DNA of 64,000 bases from Spirometra erinaceieuropaei. Lineage: Eukaryota; Platyhelminthes; Cestoda; Diphyllobothriidea; Diphyllobothriidae. Each line of letters starts with the position of its first letter. Position 1 is the first letter of the stretch. The notes beneath the pieces were generated by a model. The model saw nothing but the letters and a program-made list of their open reading frames with translations. It did no database searches and was not told where the DNA came from. Below, one piece after another: positions 21,790-33,990 of the stretch. The stretch spans positions 255,480-319,479 of the forward strand of contig CACRXP010000727.1 of assembly GCA_902702965.1 (NCBI GenBank), given 5' to 3'. Both the position numbers and the translations under genes were made by a program.

Positions 21790-22975
21790 TTAAATAAATG
21801 ATTTTCATATAAGCAATTTGTGTTCAATAGCCGTGAGTGTCCGGTCATAGCAAGTAAGAATAAATTTCCACATGATTTCAGAACAGGTGGACAGCATCCG
21901 CACAATACTTACTTCGCGGTTATTGAATAAGTAGTCTGTTACGAGTAATGATGAGTAAACAATGAAAAAACTCCTACTGAATAAAGAAAATGAATTCTAC
22001 CGCTTGACGTTTTAGGAGAAAAATGTCGCTCCTGAAAGGATAGAATGGGGCAGGAGGGCAGGACCGGCCTGCATGTGGCAGTGTATAAGGGATTCAAGAC
22101 GGATATCGCCAGTGCAGATATGATTCACCGGATGAGACTATTCACGCCAAAGTGGCAAGACAAGAAGAACCCATACACGCTCAGTCACAGCCCGCTTCAG
22201 GTTCAGCCGATGAGGGACAAGGGAGATGAAACCTAATTACTAGTAGAAGGCGAATACAAAGGGTCCGCCGAGATCGTAGACAGGCCGCTTGGGATCGACA
22301 TGAGGAGAGTACCTCAAAAATCGCAAAAGTCAACGATTAAGAAGTGAGGGTTCGAAATCGCGGGAGCCATAGGGGAATTCCGATGTGTCTATCATCAGCG
22401 AAACTCAGGCGGCCTACAGCGTGCACGTCAACCTAGACAAGCTATTTCTTTGAGAGTATTTGTCAAGAAGGTTATCGCATTCTGTGGCGGGAGCACGATG
22501 CATAAACTCAAAAACCGAAAAGTTAAAATTCCGGATGAGGGATTCCAGGAGGCGATGCTACGCACAAAAGAAGGAAATGTGCGCTAACCCGGAAATCTAA
22601 TAGCGACATCCGAAAATTTCGACGGCCCTTTCTCAGTGTCATAGAGAACGTTGGCCGGGAAAGATGAAGAAAGTAAAAATTGGAGCGAGTCAGCATTCCG
22701 ATAAATGCGCAGTCTTCTGTTGAAAGCGTGCAGATTACTTACAGATCTTATATTTACTGCAAGGTTGGGTCAGAGGAAAGCATACCTGGAGGCAAGAAAA
22801 AGAGAGCACATAGGGGTGGAGGGACCAGAAGAATGTATAATCAATGAAGAACTGCGAAGATTATATGGACAAATACGAGGGGTAAAGGCTGAAATTCCAG
22901 GATGATTTTCACTATGATTAATGCGAAAGAGGAGAGATAAGCCTGCATCTAAACTTGAACCCATTAACATGTTAA
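21790..22975 (-). mobile_element. LINE 3' end (C-terminal ORF remnant plus 3'UTR), copy A
   Basis: The complement of 22770-22970 encodes SLDAGLSLLFRIN, RICPYNLRSSSLIIHSSGP and CSLFLASRYAFL, matching the C terminus of the plus-strand LINE at 27106-27310. Its 3'UTR (22340 down to 21790) is a diverged copy of those at 22985-23400 and 27590-28225. It contains the block ending in GCTATGACCGGACAC. Decayed. Confidence 0.6.
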
Positions 22976-22979
22976 ATTA

Positions 22980-23400
22980 GTTATAAAAACGCAGATAAAT
23001 AAATTTATTAAACACCCACCAGGTCGGTTCGTAGCAAGTAAAAATAAATTTCCATATGAATTTTAGACGAGGTAGACAGAATGTGTAGAAAATGCAATTC
23101 ATAGTTCCTGAATTAGTAGTCCGTTAAGAAAAATGATGAGCGAGCAGTGAAAAAAACTTCACTTACAAATTTAAAAATGATTGGATNNNNNNNNNNNNNN
23201 NNNNNNNNNNNNNNNNNNNNNNNNNNNACGCGATCGGTCACAGTCTGCTTCTAGCCCAGCCGAGGAGTGGGCAAGGGAGATAAGGCCAAACTACTAGTAG
23301 ACGACGAATACAGAGGGTGCCGCCGTGATCGTCAACAGACCGCTTGAGGTCGAAACGATGAGATTGCATCAAGACAGGTGCAACCTCCTGCTCCTCCAGA
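22980..23400 (-). mobile_element. LINE 3'UTR copy B, interrupted by an assembly gap
   Basis: The sequence on both sides of the N run is nearly identical to the reverse complement of 27617-28215, including 120-plus identical bases from 23228. It ends at the tail side with TTTATTAAACACCCACCAGG. A polyadenylation-like AATAAA is present in both copies. Confidence 0.8.
23187..23227. other. Assembly gap (41 N)
   Basis: A run of N. By comparison with the inverted copy, about 265 bp (the equivalent of 27755-28019) is missing here, so the gap is undersized. Confidence 0.95.
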
Positions 23401-25299
23401 AGATCTCAGAAATACTAAATCAGACGCTAAGATGACCACTGATAATTTCAATAAATTCTTATCTAAGACTTTCAACAAAAAATCGACCACTGTGCTTGCC
23501 CTCACTTAGGATAGAACAAATGTCGATCTCGAGACTATACGTATTACCCTTAGGACCGTTACCATGGTCATTTGACTTTTTCGACGATCTCATAGTCCAG
23601 ACCGAGTTGGTATCCAGATTAACATTTCGAGGTTTGACACAATTTGGACTTCTTCACCCCTCTTGGATATGATATTGAATCATACTCTCGAAAGCGAACC
23701 ACTTACAGCGCGCAAGATGAATCACACACTGCCTCCCTTAAAGCGCGACTGTTTTATATAAGTTGGTCGTTTTGGGCCAGTAAGCACTCTTCCAACAAAT
23801 TAGAAAATCCTAGAGACTAAAAAACTATCTTTTGTTTAAGCGAACTGTCACTCGTTTTCTGCACTCTAAAAGCCTTCCACAATCTCTGATTGCCGAATCC
23901 AGCGAAATCATTTTTTGTAGTGATGGAATTTGTGGCCTTTAGTCTCCTTCTCTCTCTCTGGTTCCACTCAAGGCGGATGATGTTGACTTTGCAATCTGCA
24001 CCCAGCCAGGAATTTTTAAGCTGGCGGCGAGAAAATGTGGACACGTGCACTTTTGTCTACTTCAAAGCCCTAATTATATCAACAGAGGATGAAGACTGTG
24101 AAATTCCGCTATACTCTTGGCACAATTTTCCGTCATGTGGGGCCATCAGTTCCCGGGACGGTTTTTTCTCCTGAATAATACTAATTATCCAAAATCCAGT
24201 TACTTTCAGTCTGAAAATCCATTTTTTCACTCTTTGCTTGACCGACGTTACATATTAATTTTGAAAACGTCTGTAAACTTGCAACCATTACTATTATTAC
24301 ATGTGTGGCCTTGGCGGTAAAAACTAAGGCCGTCTATGAAAAGGGTGGGCTCCGGCATCGTATAATGGGTCCGAAATTCTGTTTTGAGTGTAAAATCGTG
24401 CATCATATAGAAATCAACAGCTCTGGATTGAGTCATCTGACTCATAACAGACCTGATATTCAATACTATCATATTCCAAAAATTACGATTAATGTCTGTT
24501 GTAAGCGTCATTTAGAAGAAAATTTGGAGACCGAAAATTGAGCTTTAATCTGGTATTGTTTGGGGAATAGTTACCAAAGTTTCTAGAACTGTTGTTATTT
24601 CGATAATTAACGATAAACGATTGACAGAGGAAACCAACGATTTGGTGCTTGAGCAGAACTAAGTATGCTAGTAATTACTATGAAAAGGAGAAAGGCCAGA
24701 AAAGTAGAAGTTATCGGGAAATGGTAGGCAGATCTGAAAACTAAGTATTCCTAAGTCTGAACTGGGAAGGGAGTTACAATAGTTGGGGAGGCTAATGTAA
24801 GAAGTACAGATAATATGAATAAGAGATCTTCGGTTGTTATTAGGAAAGTCGAATAAAGAAGTATTTGAATTCATAATTGGATCTATGGAGTTTGTAGACG
24901 AGCTCGCCTGCACAGGCTTAGTGTGATGAAAAATGGGTAGTATTCCGCTAAATGACAATTTGTAATCTTCCAGTTGGGAAAAGATCGGATTCGATATTTG
25001 AATCCCCTTGTCCGTACGGTTTGGCTAAGAAGATATAGCAGGAAATCATAAATGGGCATGTTGAAGTAGAGAAGTTGACGTTCTGAGTGATTTGAGCAAA
25101 ATAGTGGACGTTACAGATAGGCAGAGAAGTTTGAGAGTGGCCTAAACGAAAAGGCGAGAAGAAAGTGAGGCTGTTCACTGGAACAGATTTCTGAGAAACG
25201 ATATTAACTGGTTTCCCGGGGTTAAAAATGCCCTGAACGGGGTGGTTTACATCTGGTTAAATAGTCGAGAATCCATTTGCGAAGATTATTAGATTGATG
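23401..25299. other. Unclassified sequence between LINE copies
   Basis: Short open frames only. The minus-strand LINE copy B should continue upstream here, but I could not follow a coding frame. AT-rich. Confidence 0.45.
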
Positions 25300-27540
25300 T
25301 GGCTTTCTCCCATGTAGCTATACAACTATTCTTCGTGACGTCATGTCCAATGTTTTCAAGGACATCCTAGAGTTTGTGCCGCGTAGATATCTCAGGTCTA
25401 GTACTTCGGATTCCCTTGTTCCTCATCTTCTTCGCAACACACTAAAAAAATTGAGACGGCAGCTACGTGACCTATCCACTAGTTCCTTATCAGTTCATCT
25501 TAGAATCACAGAGATTTTTTAAATGACCTCAAGGATGCGTCAAGCGCGCGACAGTCAAAGAAAATCACTTGCCCTCACTGATTCGAACCCTGCGAAATCC
25601 GTCACTAACATCTTCCGTCATTTTTCCTCCTCTAAGCGTGGCCACGAATTTCCACTCCTGCTAAACTATCACAAAATCTTTCTCATCGAAGACGCCGACA
25701 AGGCCGAATTGTTTAGTGCTATCTTTGCAAAACACCTTACCAATGAATCCGAAACAGTCCCTTTCAGTCATTCTCTTTCAGATAGGACACTGAGTACAAT
25801 CGATGTCCCCTCATCTCATTATGAAATACATGAGTCATTTGAAAAACTCGCACTGCTCAGGAACGGGCGAGCCTCAAAATTCGATTATTAAACTGGCATC
25901 CGACCTTCCCATATTGCTTAGTCATTTATTCTCGGTTTATATTTCAAAAGGATTCTTTCCTGAAACATGGAAGATGTCAATTATCATCCCCGTCTTCAAG
26001 TCTGGATCTCGGTCCGATGATAATAACTATCAGCGCGTACACAAAACACCGTCTCTAGCAAAGCTTCTTGAAAGGATAAATTTCAATGAAATTCTTGACT
26101 TCTGACTAGCTAATCGGCTACTGAGCTCTAATCAGAACGCATTTTTACCCGACCGATCCTGCGAAAATTGACACTTGGCATTTCTTAATCTAATCACTTC
26201 TCTTCGTAATGAACAGCACTCAGTGGTAGTTATCTACTTTGGTCTTAGCAAAGCCTTCGACAAGGTGCCCGTAGACGTGTTTCAGTAAAAATGGAAGCTC
26301 TCGGCATCCCGCCGCCTCTACTTGACTTCAGCGGGTCCTATCTATCCAACCGATATTAGAAAGTCATGGTCAGTAATAGCTGCCAAACACCTCACTCGAT
26401 CACGAGGGGCGTACTTCAGGGCATGAACGAATTCGTTTTAGGTTTTTTCCTGAGTACAAAGGAGACTGACAGCGTCCACGGAACGCTATAATAAACCTAT
26501 TCTATTCTGGGTCCGCCTCTTTTCCTTCTTTACGTCAATAACATTTTTACTGAACTCACAAATTCGCAAATTTTTATTTATGTCGATGACCTCAAGTGTG
26601 CTTACGCATATTCTAAGGACACTGCAAAGGTTTGTGTTGAGGAAATTAATGCCGACTGACTACGCTTACGCAGATGATGTTCAACATGACAGATGGCGTT
26701 TACATCATCCAAGTGTACATTCATGTCTTTTGATGCTGCCAAACTTCCCACCCCATAATTTTTCAGAATAACTCACTCTCAAAATGCTTCACAATAAAGG
26801 ACATAGGTTTCAGTTATGCAGATAAACTTGCTTTATCACCTCATGAAGATAGAATCTCTGCCAAAGCCGCGCATATATGTGGATTTATATCGCAAACTTT
26901 TTCCCTTCCGAAAATGAAACTAAGACTTTATCAACTGTGTGTTCTTCCAATTCTCAAATACTGTTGTGCTTTTTTCGGTATAATTAAAGCCTGTAACGGT
27001 TATAAAGTAGAAAATTTTCAGGTGGTTTGCACCCGAAAGCCGTTATCTTAAGTCGCATTCGGTACTTCTTATAGTCAGAGATGTCAGCCTGCAAACATTA
27101 AGTTTTTGTCGGTTAGAAGACTCGAAGCTGGCCTTTGCTTCCCTCTTCGCATTAACTCTAGCTCCAATCTTCCGCTCATTGACACTCTCACTCAGAGAGA
27201 TTGCTTTTATAACACGCACAACTCCTCCATGGTGATTCCGCCGCCTCTTTGCACTACATCTAAGCGATCCCTCTTTTTTGCTTCCAAGTGTGGCTTCATT
27301 TGGAATAATCTTCAGCCAGAAATTAGGTCATCGCCTAAGGTGCTGCTATTCAAGTCGAAATTACACAAACACCTTAAATTAGAAAGTATAATGACACTTT
27401 TGACGGTCTCATTTCCGAACACTCAGCTTCTTGACTTCGAGAAGGGTCCTACTGGGACTTAGTGGTAGATCAAGTAGGAACCCCCCCTTTGATGTGACCC
27501 CGACGGGTCTTTAATAAAAATTATCTATCTATCTTTAGGA
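25300..27540 (+). mobile_element. CR1-like LINE, ORF2 C-terminal two thirds with 3' tail
   Basis: It is readable from DVMSNVFKDILEFVPRRYLR (about 25336). Next come an intact stretch, 25523-25891, then RT motifs with breaks: SNQNAFLPDRSC (26126 on), VVVIYFGLSKAFDKVPVDVF (26227-26282), PPLFLLYVNNIFTELTNSQI and FIYVDDLKC (26510-26600, catalytic YVDD). The C terminus is KLRLYQLCVLPILKYCCAFF through SVRRLEAGLCFPLRINSSSN to RSPKVLLFKSKLHKHLKLES. The element ends GGGTCTTTAATAAAAATTATCTATCTATC: an AATAAA and a short ATCT tail. Several stops; inactive. Confidence 0.8.
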
Positions 27541-28225
27541 ACCATTTTTGAATTGATTTCTAAGTCCACAGCTATCACTCCTGCCCCATAGTGATGATTC
27601 TCGCGGTTCTTGATGTCATCTCCTCATTTCGACCTCAAGCGGTCTGTTGACGATCACGGCGGCACCCTCTGTATTCGTCGTCTACTAGTAGTTTGGCCTT
27701 ATCTCCCTTGCCCACTCCTCGGCTGGGCTAGAAGCAGACTGTGACCGATCGCGTCTGGCTTCCTCTCGTCTGGCCACTTTAACGCGAACAGTCCAATCCG
27801 CCGTATCAAATCTGTCCCGATGATATCCCTTTTGAATCCCTCATACAATACCACATACAGGCCAGTCCTGTCTGACCCGCATACTCACCCCTCATTACTG
27901 AAATTTATTTCTGCCCTGACGATGTCCGTTTCTAATCTGTTATACACTGCCACATGCAGGCTGGTCCTGCCCGAATTTTTATCCTTTCATGAGCGACAGA
28001 TTTTTCCCTTGTAACGTTAATCCAATCATTTTTAAATTTGTAAGTGAAGTTTTTTTCACTGCTCGCTCATCATTTTTCTTAACGGACTACTAATTCAGGA
28101 ACTATGAATTGCATTTTCTACACATTCTGTCTACCTCGTCTAAAATTGATATGGAAATTTATTTTTACTTGCTACGAAGCGACCCTGGTGGGTCTTTAAT
28201 AAAGTTAATTTATTTGTTTAAGAGA
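27541..28225 (+). mobile_element. LINE 3'UTR copy C
   Basis: Starts directly after the ATCT tail of the previous LINE. It is nearly identical to the complement of 22980-23400 and related to the complement of 21790-22340. It ends GGTGGGTCTTTAATAAAGTTAATTTATTTG, the same 3' end pattern as the neighbouring LINE (GACGGGTCTTTAATAAAAATT). So the two belong to related subfamilies. No ORF of its own is seen. Confidence 0.75.
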
Positions 28226-28299
28226 CCCGGCTTTTCGTTCCACTGGGGGTAAGGTCGTAACAATGAATAATGTTATCCTTTTCCAGATAACCATTTGTT

Positions 28300-29668
28300 C
28301 GTTCACGATGAGTGAAGCTTAGGTCGATCTCGGCTGTCGATAGAATATTAACTTAAATGGGGGCATTTTGCTGCGCGAGGAGAGTTGTTTTATACCCGCT
28401 ACTTTACTGTTAATGACACGAAAGAGTTCCTTATGATATGCCGAAATAGTATCTAAAGCCGGATTTACATCAATCAGACGCACATAGAATAGCACAGAAG
28501 GCATAAATTTAATCCAATTCCGTCCGAGGAGATTTGGTTGCCGGCTTCCTCTCACCACATGAACCGGCAAGTAATTAAATTCCTCTTCATGCTCGACTTC
28601 GGCGTAAAGACCCCTCGAATCTCTACGATCTATCCAGTGTAACTGCAGAATAATGAGCTAGCCGGAAGCAGAGAGGACAATTTCTGAAGAAAGACTTCAC
28701 TGATGAGAGTAACAGCTGAGCCAGTGTCGATTTCAGACTTCATGGGATGGCGATCTACAGGAAGCGTTGGCCGAAAACATTCGGAGTATCATTTCGCCAT
28801 TCCCAGCTGAATTAGGGTAGGTCGCCTGCGTGTGAGTGTTCTCTCGTTTTTTGGAGAAACAGACTCGTTCGATGTGGCTGATTTTTTTGCAAAACTGGGA
28901 TACAGTCTTCGGGTGTCTGCAGTCTGACTACCGGATATGATGCTGACCAACAACTGTAGCAGGATGATAGATGTTTTGAGGGAGCTGATGGCCGCCGTTT
29001 AGGTGAAGACACTGCAGTGTTGACCAGGGAGACAGGGCTTCAGATTCCAGGTATGATATCACCCCCTCGTCGGATTGATTTAGCTGCTGAAGGTTTTGCC
29101 GCACGCGCTCCTGATGACTGATGATATCACAGGCTTTCTGCCATGACAAATCCTTCTTTTCTGCTAAGAGACTTTCCGGAGTCGTTCATCGCTCAGGCCA
29201 ACCATCAACTGTTGAATGAGAATTGTGTGCTCGAAGTTGTCTGCCTTGAGCTCTTTATACCTACAGTCCTGGATGGTCAGAGTCAAATTCGTAATAAAAT
29301 AATCATCACATTGACCGAATTCTTGATGCATTCGACAGAACTGATAGCGACTGAAGAAGACGTTGTATTTTTCTTCCCACGTTGACTCGAGTTTTTTGAA
29401 GGCTGTTTGGAGACCTGTAGCCTCTCGCAAACTGAGTATGTCGAAATATCGTTGTCCCGACCCTCCGAGATTAGTCCGGAGGAGTTTCAACTTAGGTGGA
29501 ACGTCCAGTACAATTGTGGGTGACAGAATCAGAAGTAGTTCAATGTAATCCTTAAATATCTTTCTCCATTGCAATCACGAGTCACTTGAGGGTTTCTGGA
29601 TGTTCTTTGGCAAGAAAGGTAACGGTGTTGGCAGCAATGAAGACATGTTTCTTAGCCTGCGTCGCCAA
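28300..29668 (-). mobile_element. Ty3/gypsy 5' half: PBS, gag, zinc knuckle, protease
   Basis: On the complement, ATG at 29646 begins MSSLLPTPLPFLPKNIQKPS. After one stop, QWRKIFKDYIELLLILSPTI follows through gag to LVGLSDERLRKV (29164). Damaged knuckle remnants (ISHIERVCFSKKREH) are near 28830-28880. A protease and linker region follows, ending with LPVHVVRGSRQPNLLGRNWI at about 28570-28510. The latter matches the linker before RT in K02A2.6-type gypsy elements. RT onward is lost where the LINE copy C ends at 28225. The pol at 48.85-51.07 kb is of similar type. Confidence 0.7.
29656..29668 (-). promoter_or_regulatory. Putative primer-binding site beside the gypsy 5' LTR
   Basis: The complement reads CGTTACA/TTGGCGACGCAGG, then gag starts ten bases later. 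TTACA would be the LTR end and TTGGCGACGC the tRNA-complementary site. I infer that the LTR covers 29669 to somewhere beyond 30200 but could not fix its outer end because no second LTR is present. Confidence 0.45.
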
Positions 29669-30300
29669 TGTAACGTATTCAAAACAGAAGGTTAGTTGGA
29701 AATAGGGTCTGTACTGAGTACGAGAGACAGCACAAGTGAGGAGGCTTGTGGAAACGGCCGAGTATACGGCAGGGAAATGTCATAGGCCGAGGGGCGGCCA
29801 ATTAGCACAACGTAGGTTTGAACAGGAGTCATGACTTTGGTCGTTTGCTTGTCACGCGTTTATGGCATGGTGTCCTGTCAGCCCGGGCAGCATACGCTGC
29901 AGGTAAAGCAGTTGTATTTAGGAGGCGGTCCTGTGGCAGTTCGTGTCTCCTTGCCCTCCGCCTATGCCACGCTGCCTTCCTGTCTGCCTCACAGTCCCTG
30001 TCGATCCGCTGTTGGAGCACGCGAGGCTTGTCGCTAACCTCGCGAGTGCTCGAAGCCAATCAACACTGTCCCTCCTCTGATTGGCTGGCGGACGCTGAGA
30101 CAGCAAAAGACGCACACATGCGATAGGTCTGGGCACCTTGATGGCGGACACATACCACACAGCTGGCCTGGAGAGCGCGCCCGCCCTGACTGCCTGCGGA
30201 GCTTTGTCTATGCACTTCCACAACAGTAAAGGTTGTCCAACCCAATTCGTCTTCTCTGACTCCTGATTTGGGGATCATTGCCTGTGGGCCGAACCACTTT
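29669..30300 (-). repeat. Probable gypsy 5' LTR (outer boundary unknown)
   Basis: GC-rich sequence directly upstream of the primer-binding site. Short open frames in both directions (29818-30126 on plus, 29918-30223 on minus) are mutually overlapping with no recognisable protein. They look like LTR sequence by chance open. Confidence 0.35.
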
Positions 30301-32974
30301 CAACAGTCCCACCCCACTCGTTTTAGTAGGCGACATAAGTTTTCATTCTTTCCGTTTTTCCTCTTTAATTCGGTCTAGTGAACGTGCTGGGATGTAAACA
30401 GGCATCAGACATCAAGGCAAACTCACAGGCAGTGCCCAAGGAACAAGTCAAGTCGGATTGATTATCTCGGTGTGAAAGACTACGTTTGGTCGACCTGTAG
30501 AGATTTTAATGTTTAGAATCTAATAAAGTTTGACATAAATCCACCATCTTGCTAAGTGCTTGACTCACTGTTTTCTAGAATGAATAACGATGGACTACAA
30601 GCCCAGGACTCAAACCAAGACGGAAGTAAATTGATAGGGGACACTGAGTAAGATTATGATGATTGTTACACGGATAAGGAACTCAAACCTGGTCATTTCG
30701 ATGCGCCGTACAATACAATAGAGCCACCTCATGTGGTCGTCTGGGCCTTGGAACATCTGTCAAGAGGAAGTTAAATTTTCTTTTCTACCACAGGCTTCAC
30801 TGCAAACCAGATGGTCGAAAAAATCAAGAGGCTTGAATCCTTAGAACGAACTTCGCAAATATCATTGTCGAAATGTTTACTAAGAATCGAAGGATCGGGA
30901 TTTAATTTCCTTGCAGTTCTATGTAGATAGATCGAGCGACAGCATTAGCAACGTGTTGAGAATGGTCGTTTATGTTTCGAAAAATAAATTTACTTCAGTA
31001 GCGCCTGGGTACGGAGGTTGGAAGCTCCGATACTCAGTGATTTTACTCGCAAGTTAGTTCAAGTTAGGTTGTGAGTTAGTGAGTCTCCGGGTTGGCCCGA
31101 CGACTGGATTCCAATAAAAGATGAACGATTCAAAGACGAAAACCGTTGTCGACCGTCTAAATGATCAAAAGGCGAAAGTCACAATGTAAGTTTGGCAAGA
31201 AAATCCAAGAGAAAGTTGCAACCATAATTTTAAAAGTATAAACGTGAGTTTCTAAAGATTTAATAGGAGAGAAAAGACTAAAAAAGTGTTATAATCTGTA
31301 TCTGTTACTGTCTTTGATGATGGGTTTGGGCGTGAATCGAGGCGTCATGCGAATAAAGCTCTTCTTGCGGCTCCTACTTCCTATCAGTATCATAACCTCT
31401 TACATAAATTTCCCTTCTGAAATATCTTTCACTTCGAATTTGAACGCTGTCGACTTTGACTTGACTCTTTGATGACGGTGAATGCTTTAACGTCCCACGA
31501 ATAGGACTAGGGTGTTTGAAGAAGTGAACGCTTTTGGTGTGAATTCAAGGTTGGCATGGTAAACCGCCTACCTGTGGAAGTAGCCGGAGCTCTTTTCTCA
31601 CGTAATCGCCGACTCCCCTTTCTGCAACAATGGTTGCAACTCTCGTCTCTATTATTCCCTACGTCGAAAATTCTCGGGTTCTGCCATTTAACTGCCAGCA
31701 GCGTAGCACCCCCCCCCCGGTTGTCTAGTAGCCATTTAAGCGTCACCTCCCTATCCAGACTGTTTACCTGAATGGTGCAACTCATTATTTCTTGTACAAT
31801 TAACTATTACTATACGTACAAATCCCTTTCATTTCCTATTATACATATACTTGTGCTCCTATGATTCTTCTGTCTCGTCAACGCGCCTAGCAACTGTCTT
31901 CAGTTCGTTCCAAGTCAGGACGCTAATAATAAAATAAGTCCCGAAATAGCCAGTAGTATAAATTGATTGAGGTGGAAAACAGGCGTGTAACAGACAAAAA
32001 TATCATGTGTGGGCTCACTTATTGCGTATCCAAAAAGCTTTAACTCCATCTTCATGTGAACAACGGAGGCAACGCCAGATATCAGAGAAGGCTTTGTTCT
32101 GTTCTCTGATCTCGATCTTCTGTCAAAGCAGGCAAGAAAAATCTCAATGGCCATACCGGGCGCCCATTCTAGGCCAGGCGAAGCGATCATTGATGGGGGG
32201 TTGGGTAGCCTGGATATTAGAATAAAGAAGATTGTGCAATGAGGTAAAAACACATCATCAAATCTCATCCGGCGCTGTGTGTCATGAGAAGATGCAGAAC
32301 ACGTCATACCGGAACGTATGTACCAGAGCTAGCGGGCAGAGGTATGGCCTTGATATAAATACTAGCATCCAAAAATTGTTCGGCAAAATGGAACTGATGT
32401 TGCATTTCGATCTTGCGCTTCTGGTCGATGAAAGGGAGAGAAACCAGCCCCTTTAGGTGTTCTGATTTTGACACCTGCCACCTTTTTGTCTGCAGGTTAC
32501 TCTTTTATATACATATGCAGTGAAACTCTCTTAACGCATAACATGCACCAAAACCTTCTAAGAACCCGTTGAACTTTCAATGTTTCATGTATTTGAATAG
32601 CGCACACGTTTCTCTGTGTTGAATGTTAATTTGTGCTTTTGCTTGAGGTTAAATAAGTACATTTTCCCCTTTTTTCACGTTTACCTTCTTAACTTCGCGT
32701 GTTCAAATAAAGCTAAACGCGACTGGCAGCTGCCTAGGTTGATGCCCCGACGGTTTCCAGAAATGTCATCTATACGCTGGGTTTTACCTTCAACGCATTG
32801 TTTTCGAGTTCATTTCACAGTAGGCTTTGTGGGAATCTCCACCTTCTGGATACTATAAGCATAATTTTCGGAATTTCAATTTATGTAGTAACTTCCCTTG
32901 GGTAGGATGTGCTTGAAGACTCGTGAAACGACTGTCTTTTTGCAAAAAATATGCTGCTGATAGTAGAGCACCAA
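30301..32974. other. Nothing recognised
   Basis: No supported gene. A 130-aa minus frame at 31915-32307 contains hydrophobic runs but is overlapped by plus frames and has no family resemblance. A poly-C run is at 31710-31719. Confidence 0.45.
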
Positions 32975-33443
32975 AGTGCTGAGGGAAAACTTCAGTAACT
33001 CGCCTTCGGACTGTTGGCTATCAACTCGATTTTCAAGAGCTGACCAGTGTTTTTAGTTCGAGGAACTGCTTTTCAACCTAACGGCTTGTAAATTCGCGAC
33101 TGTATCCCAACAGACCTATCATTTTTTCAAAGGAGAAAATTAGACTATATGGGTATGGGTTTGCGGCACCTGTCTACTAGTCAGCAGCCCGCTCAGATTA
33201 ATGAGATGCACAAGTCAAAGGAAATGGTGTGTCAAGGCTGTGTGTAGTCACCAGTAGGCCCCTGACCATGAAATGGAGGTTGTTTTTCCGTGTCAACATC
33301 CTCTGTTGTCAGTGATTAATGGGGAACTGTCTTCTGTTGCTATACCTTATGTCTAGTGGGTGTCTCTTGCAGTTGAGGAGGTGCTGTTGCTCTGGGGTTT
33401 CAGGCCGAACGTCTGGTTATATGGCCAAGATTACCATCCTATC
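32975..33443 (-). repeat. Dispersed repeat family R1, copy B
   Basis: Reverse-complement relative of 4966-5455. The 20-mer CTGGGGTTTCAGGCCGAACG at about 33393 is the exact complement of copy A. Similarity continues through AGCAGCCCGCTCAGATTAAT to the end. Confidence 0.7.
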
Positions 33444-33779
33444 TATAGTGGTGGATGCGATAAACTTGCAGCTTCCACTCTTGTAAGTTTGTGCCGAACC
33501 GCGACCTTAATTAGTGGAAAGTGTGAGCTTCAGGCTGGGTCCCTTCAGTGATAGCTTTTCGGTTAGTGCGGACGGATGCCTATGTGGATTTTAAATGTCT
33601 CCGATTGACACGCTGTTTGAATCGCCCTACACCATCCGCTTAGTCAACAGGTCCTTGAAAGTTGAACTCAGCCTGAGCGCGACTGATGGACTCCTTAACG
33701 ATGTCTCCCTTCAGAAATTTTCCTGTCAACTTTTCGTAGAATTTCGAGTTCTTTAAGGCTGAGTTTGAACATGAGAGAA

Positions 33780-33990
33780 CTCTATTCCTGCCAGTCCACG
33801 TTTTCAGGAGTAAAATACGACTTTATTCGGACGGAACTGATACAAGCCTGTTGTCCTTTACCTGGGGCCCTTCTCGAATTAGCGACCACAACGAACCTGC
33901 AAGGACACCCACTAAAACTGCATGTGACTGGGGCTAGAGTGAGCATGCAAAAGTTCGGCAACAACGCAATATGCGACCTAATCTAGAATG
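33780..33990 (+). mobile_element. Jockey-like LINE C-terminal fragment
   Basis: The open frame has LIQACCPLPGALLELATTTN and GHPLKLHVTGARVSMQKFG, matching RDQDCCPASGDLFELVTPTG and its following residues at 13456-13570. A short isolated fragment, same family as the nested LINE in AIFM1. Confidence 0.7.
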
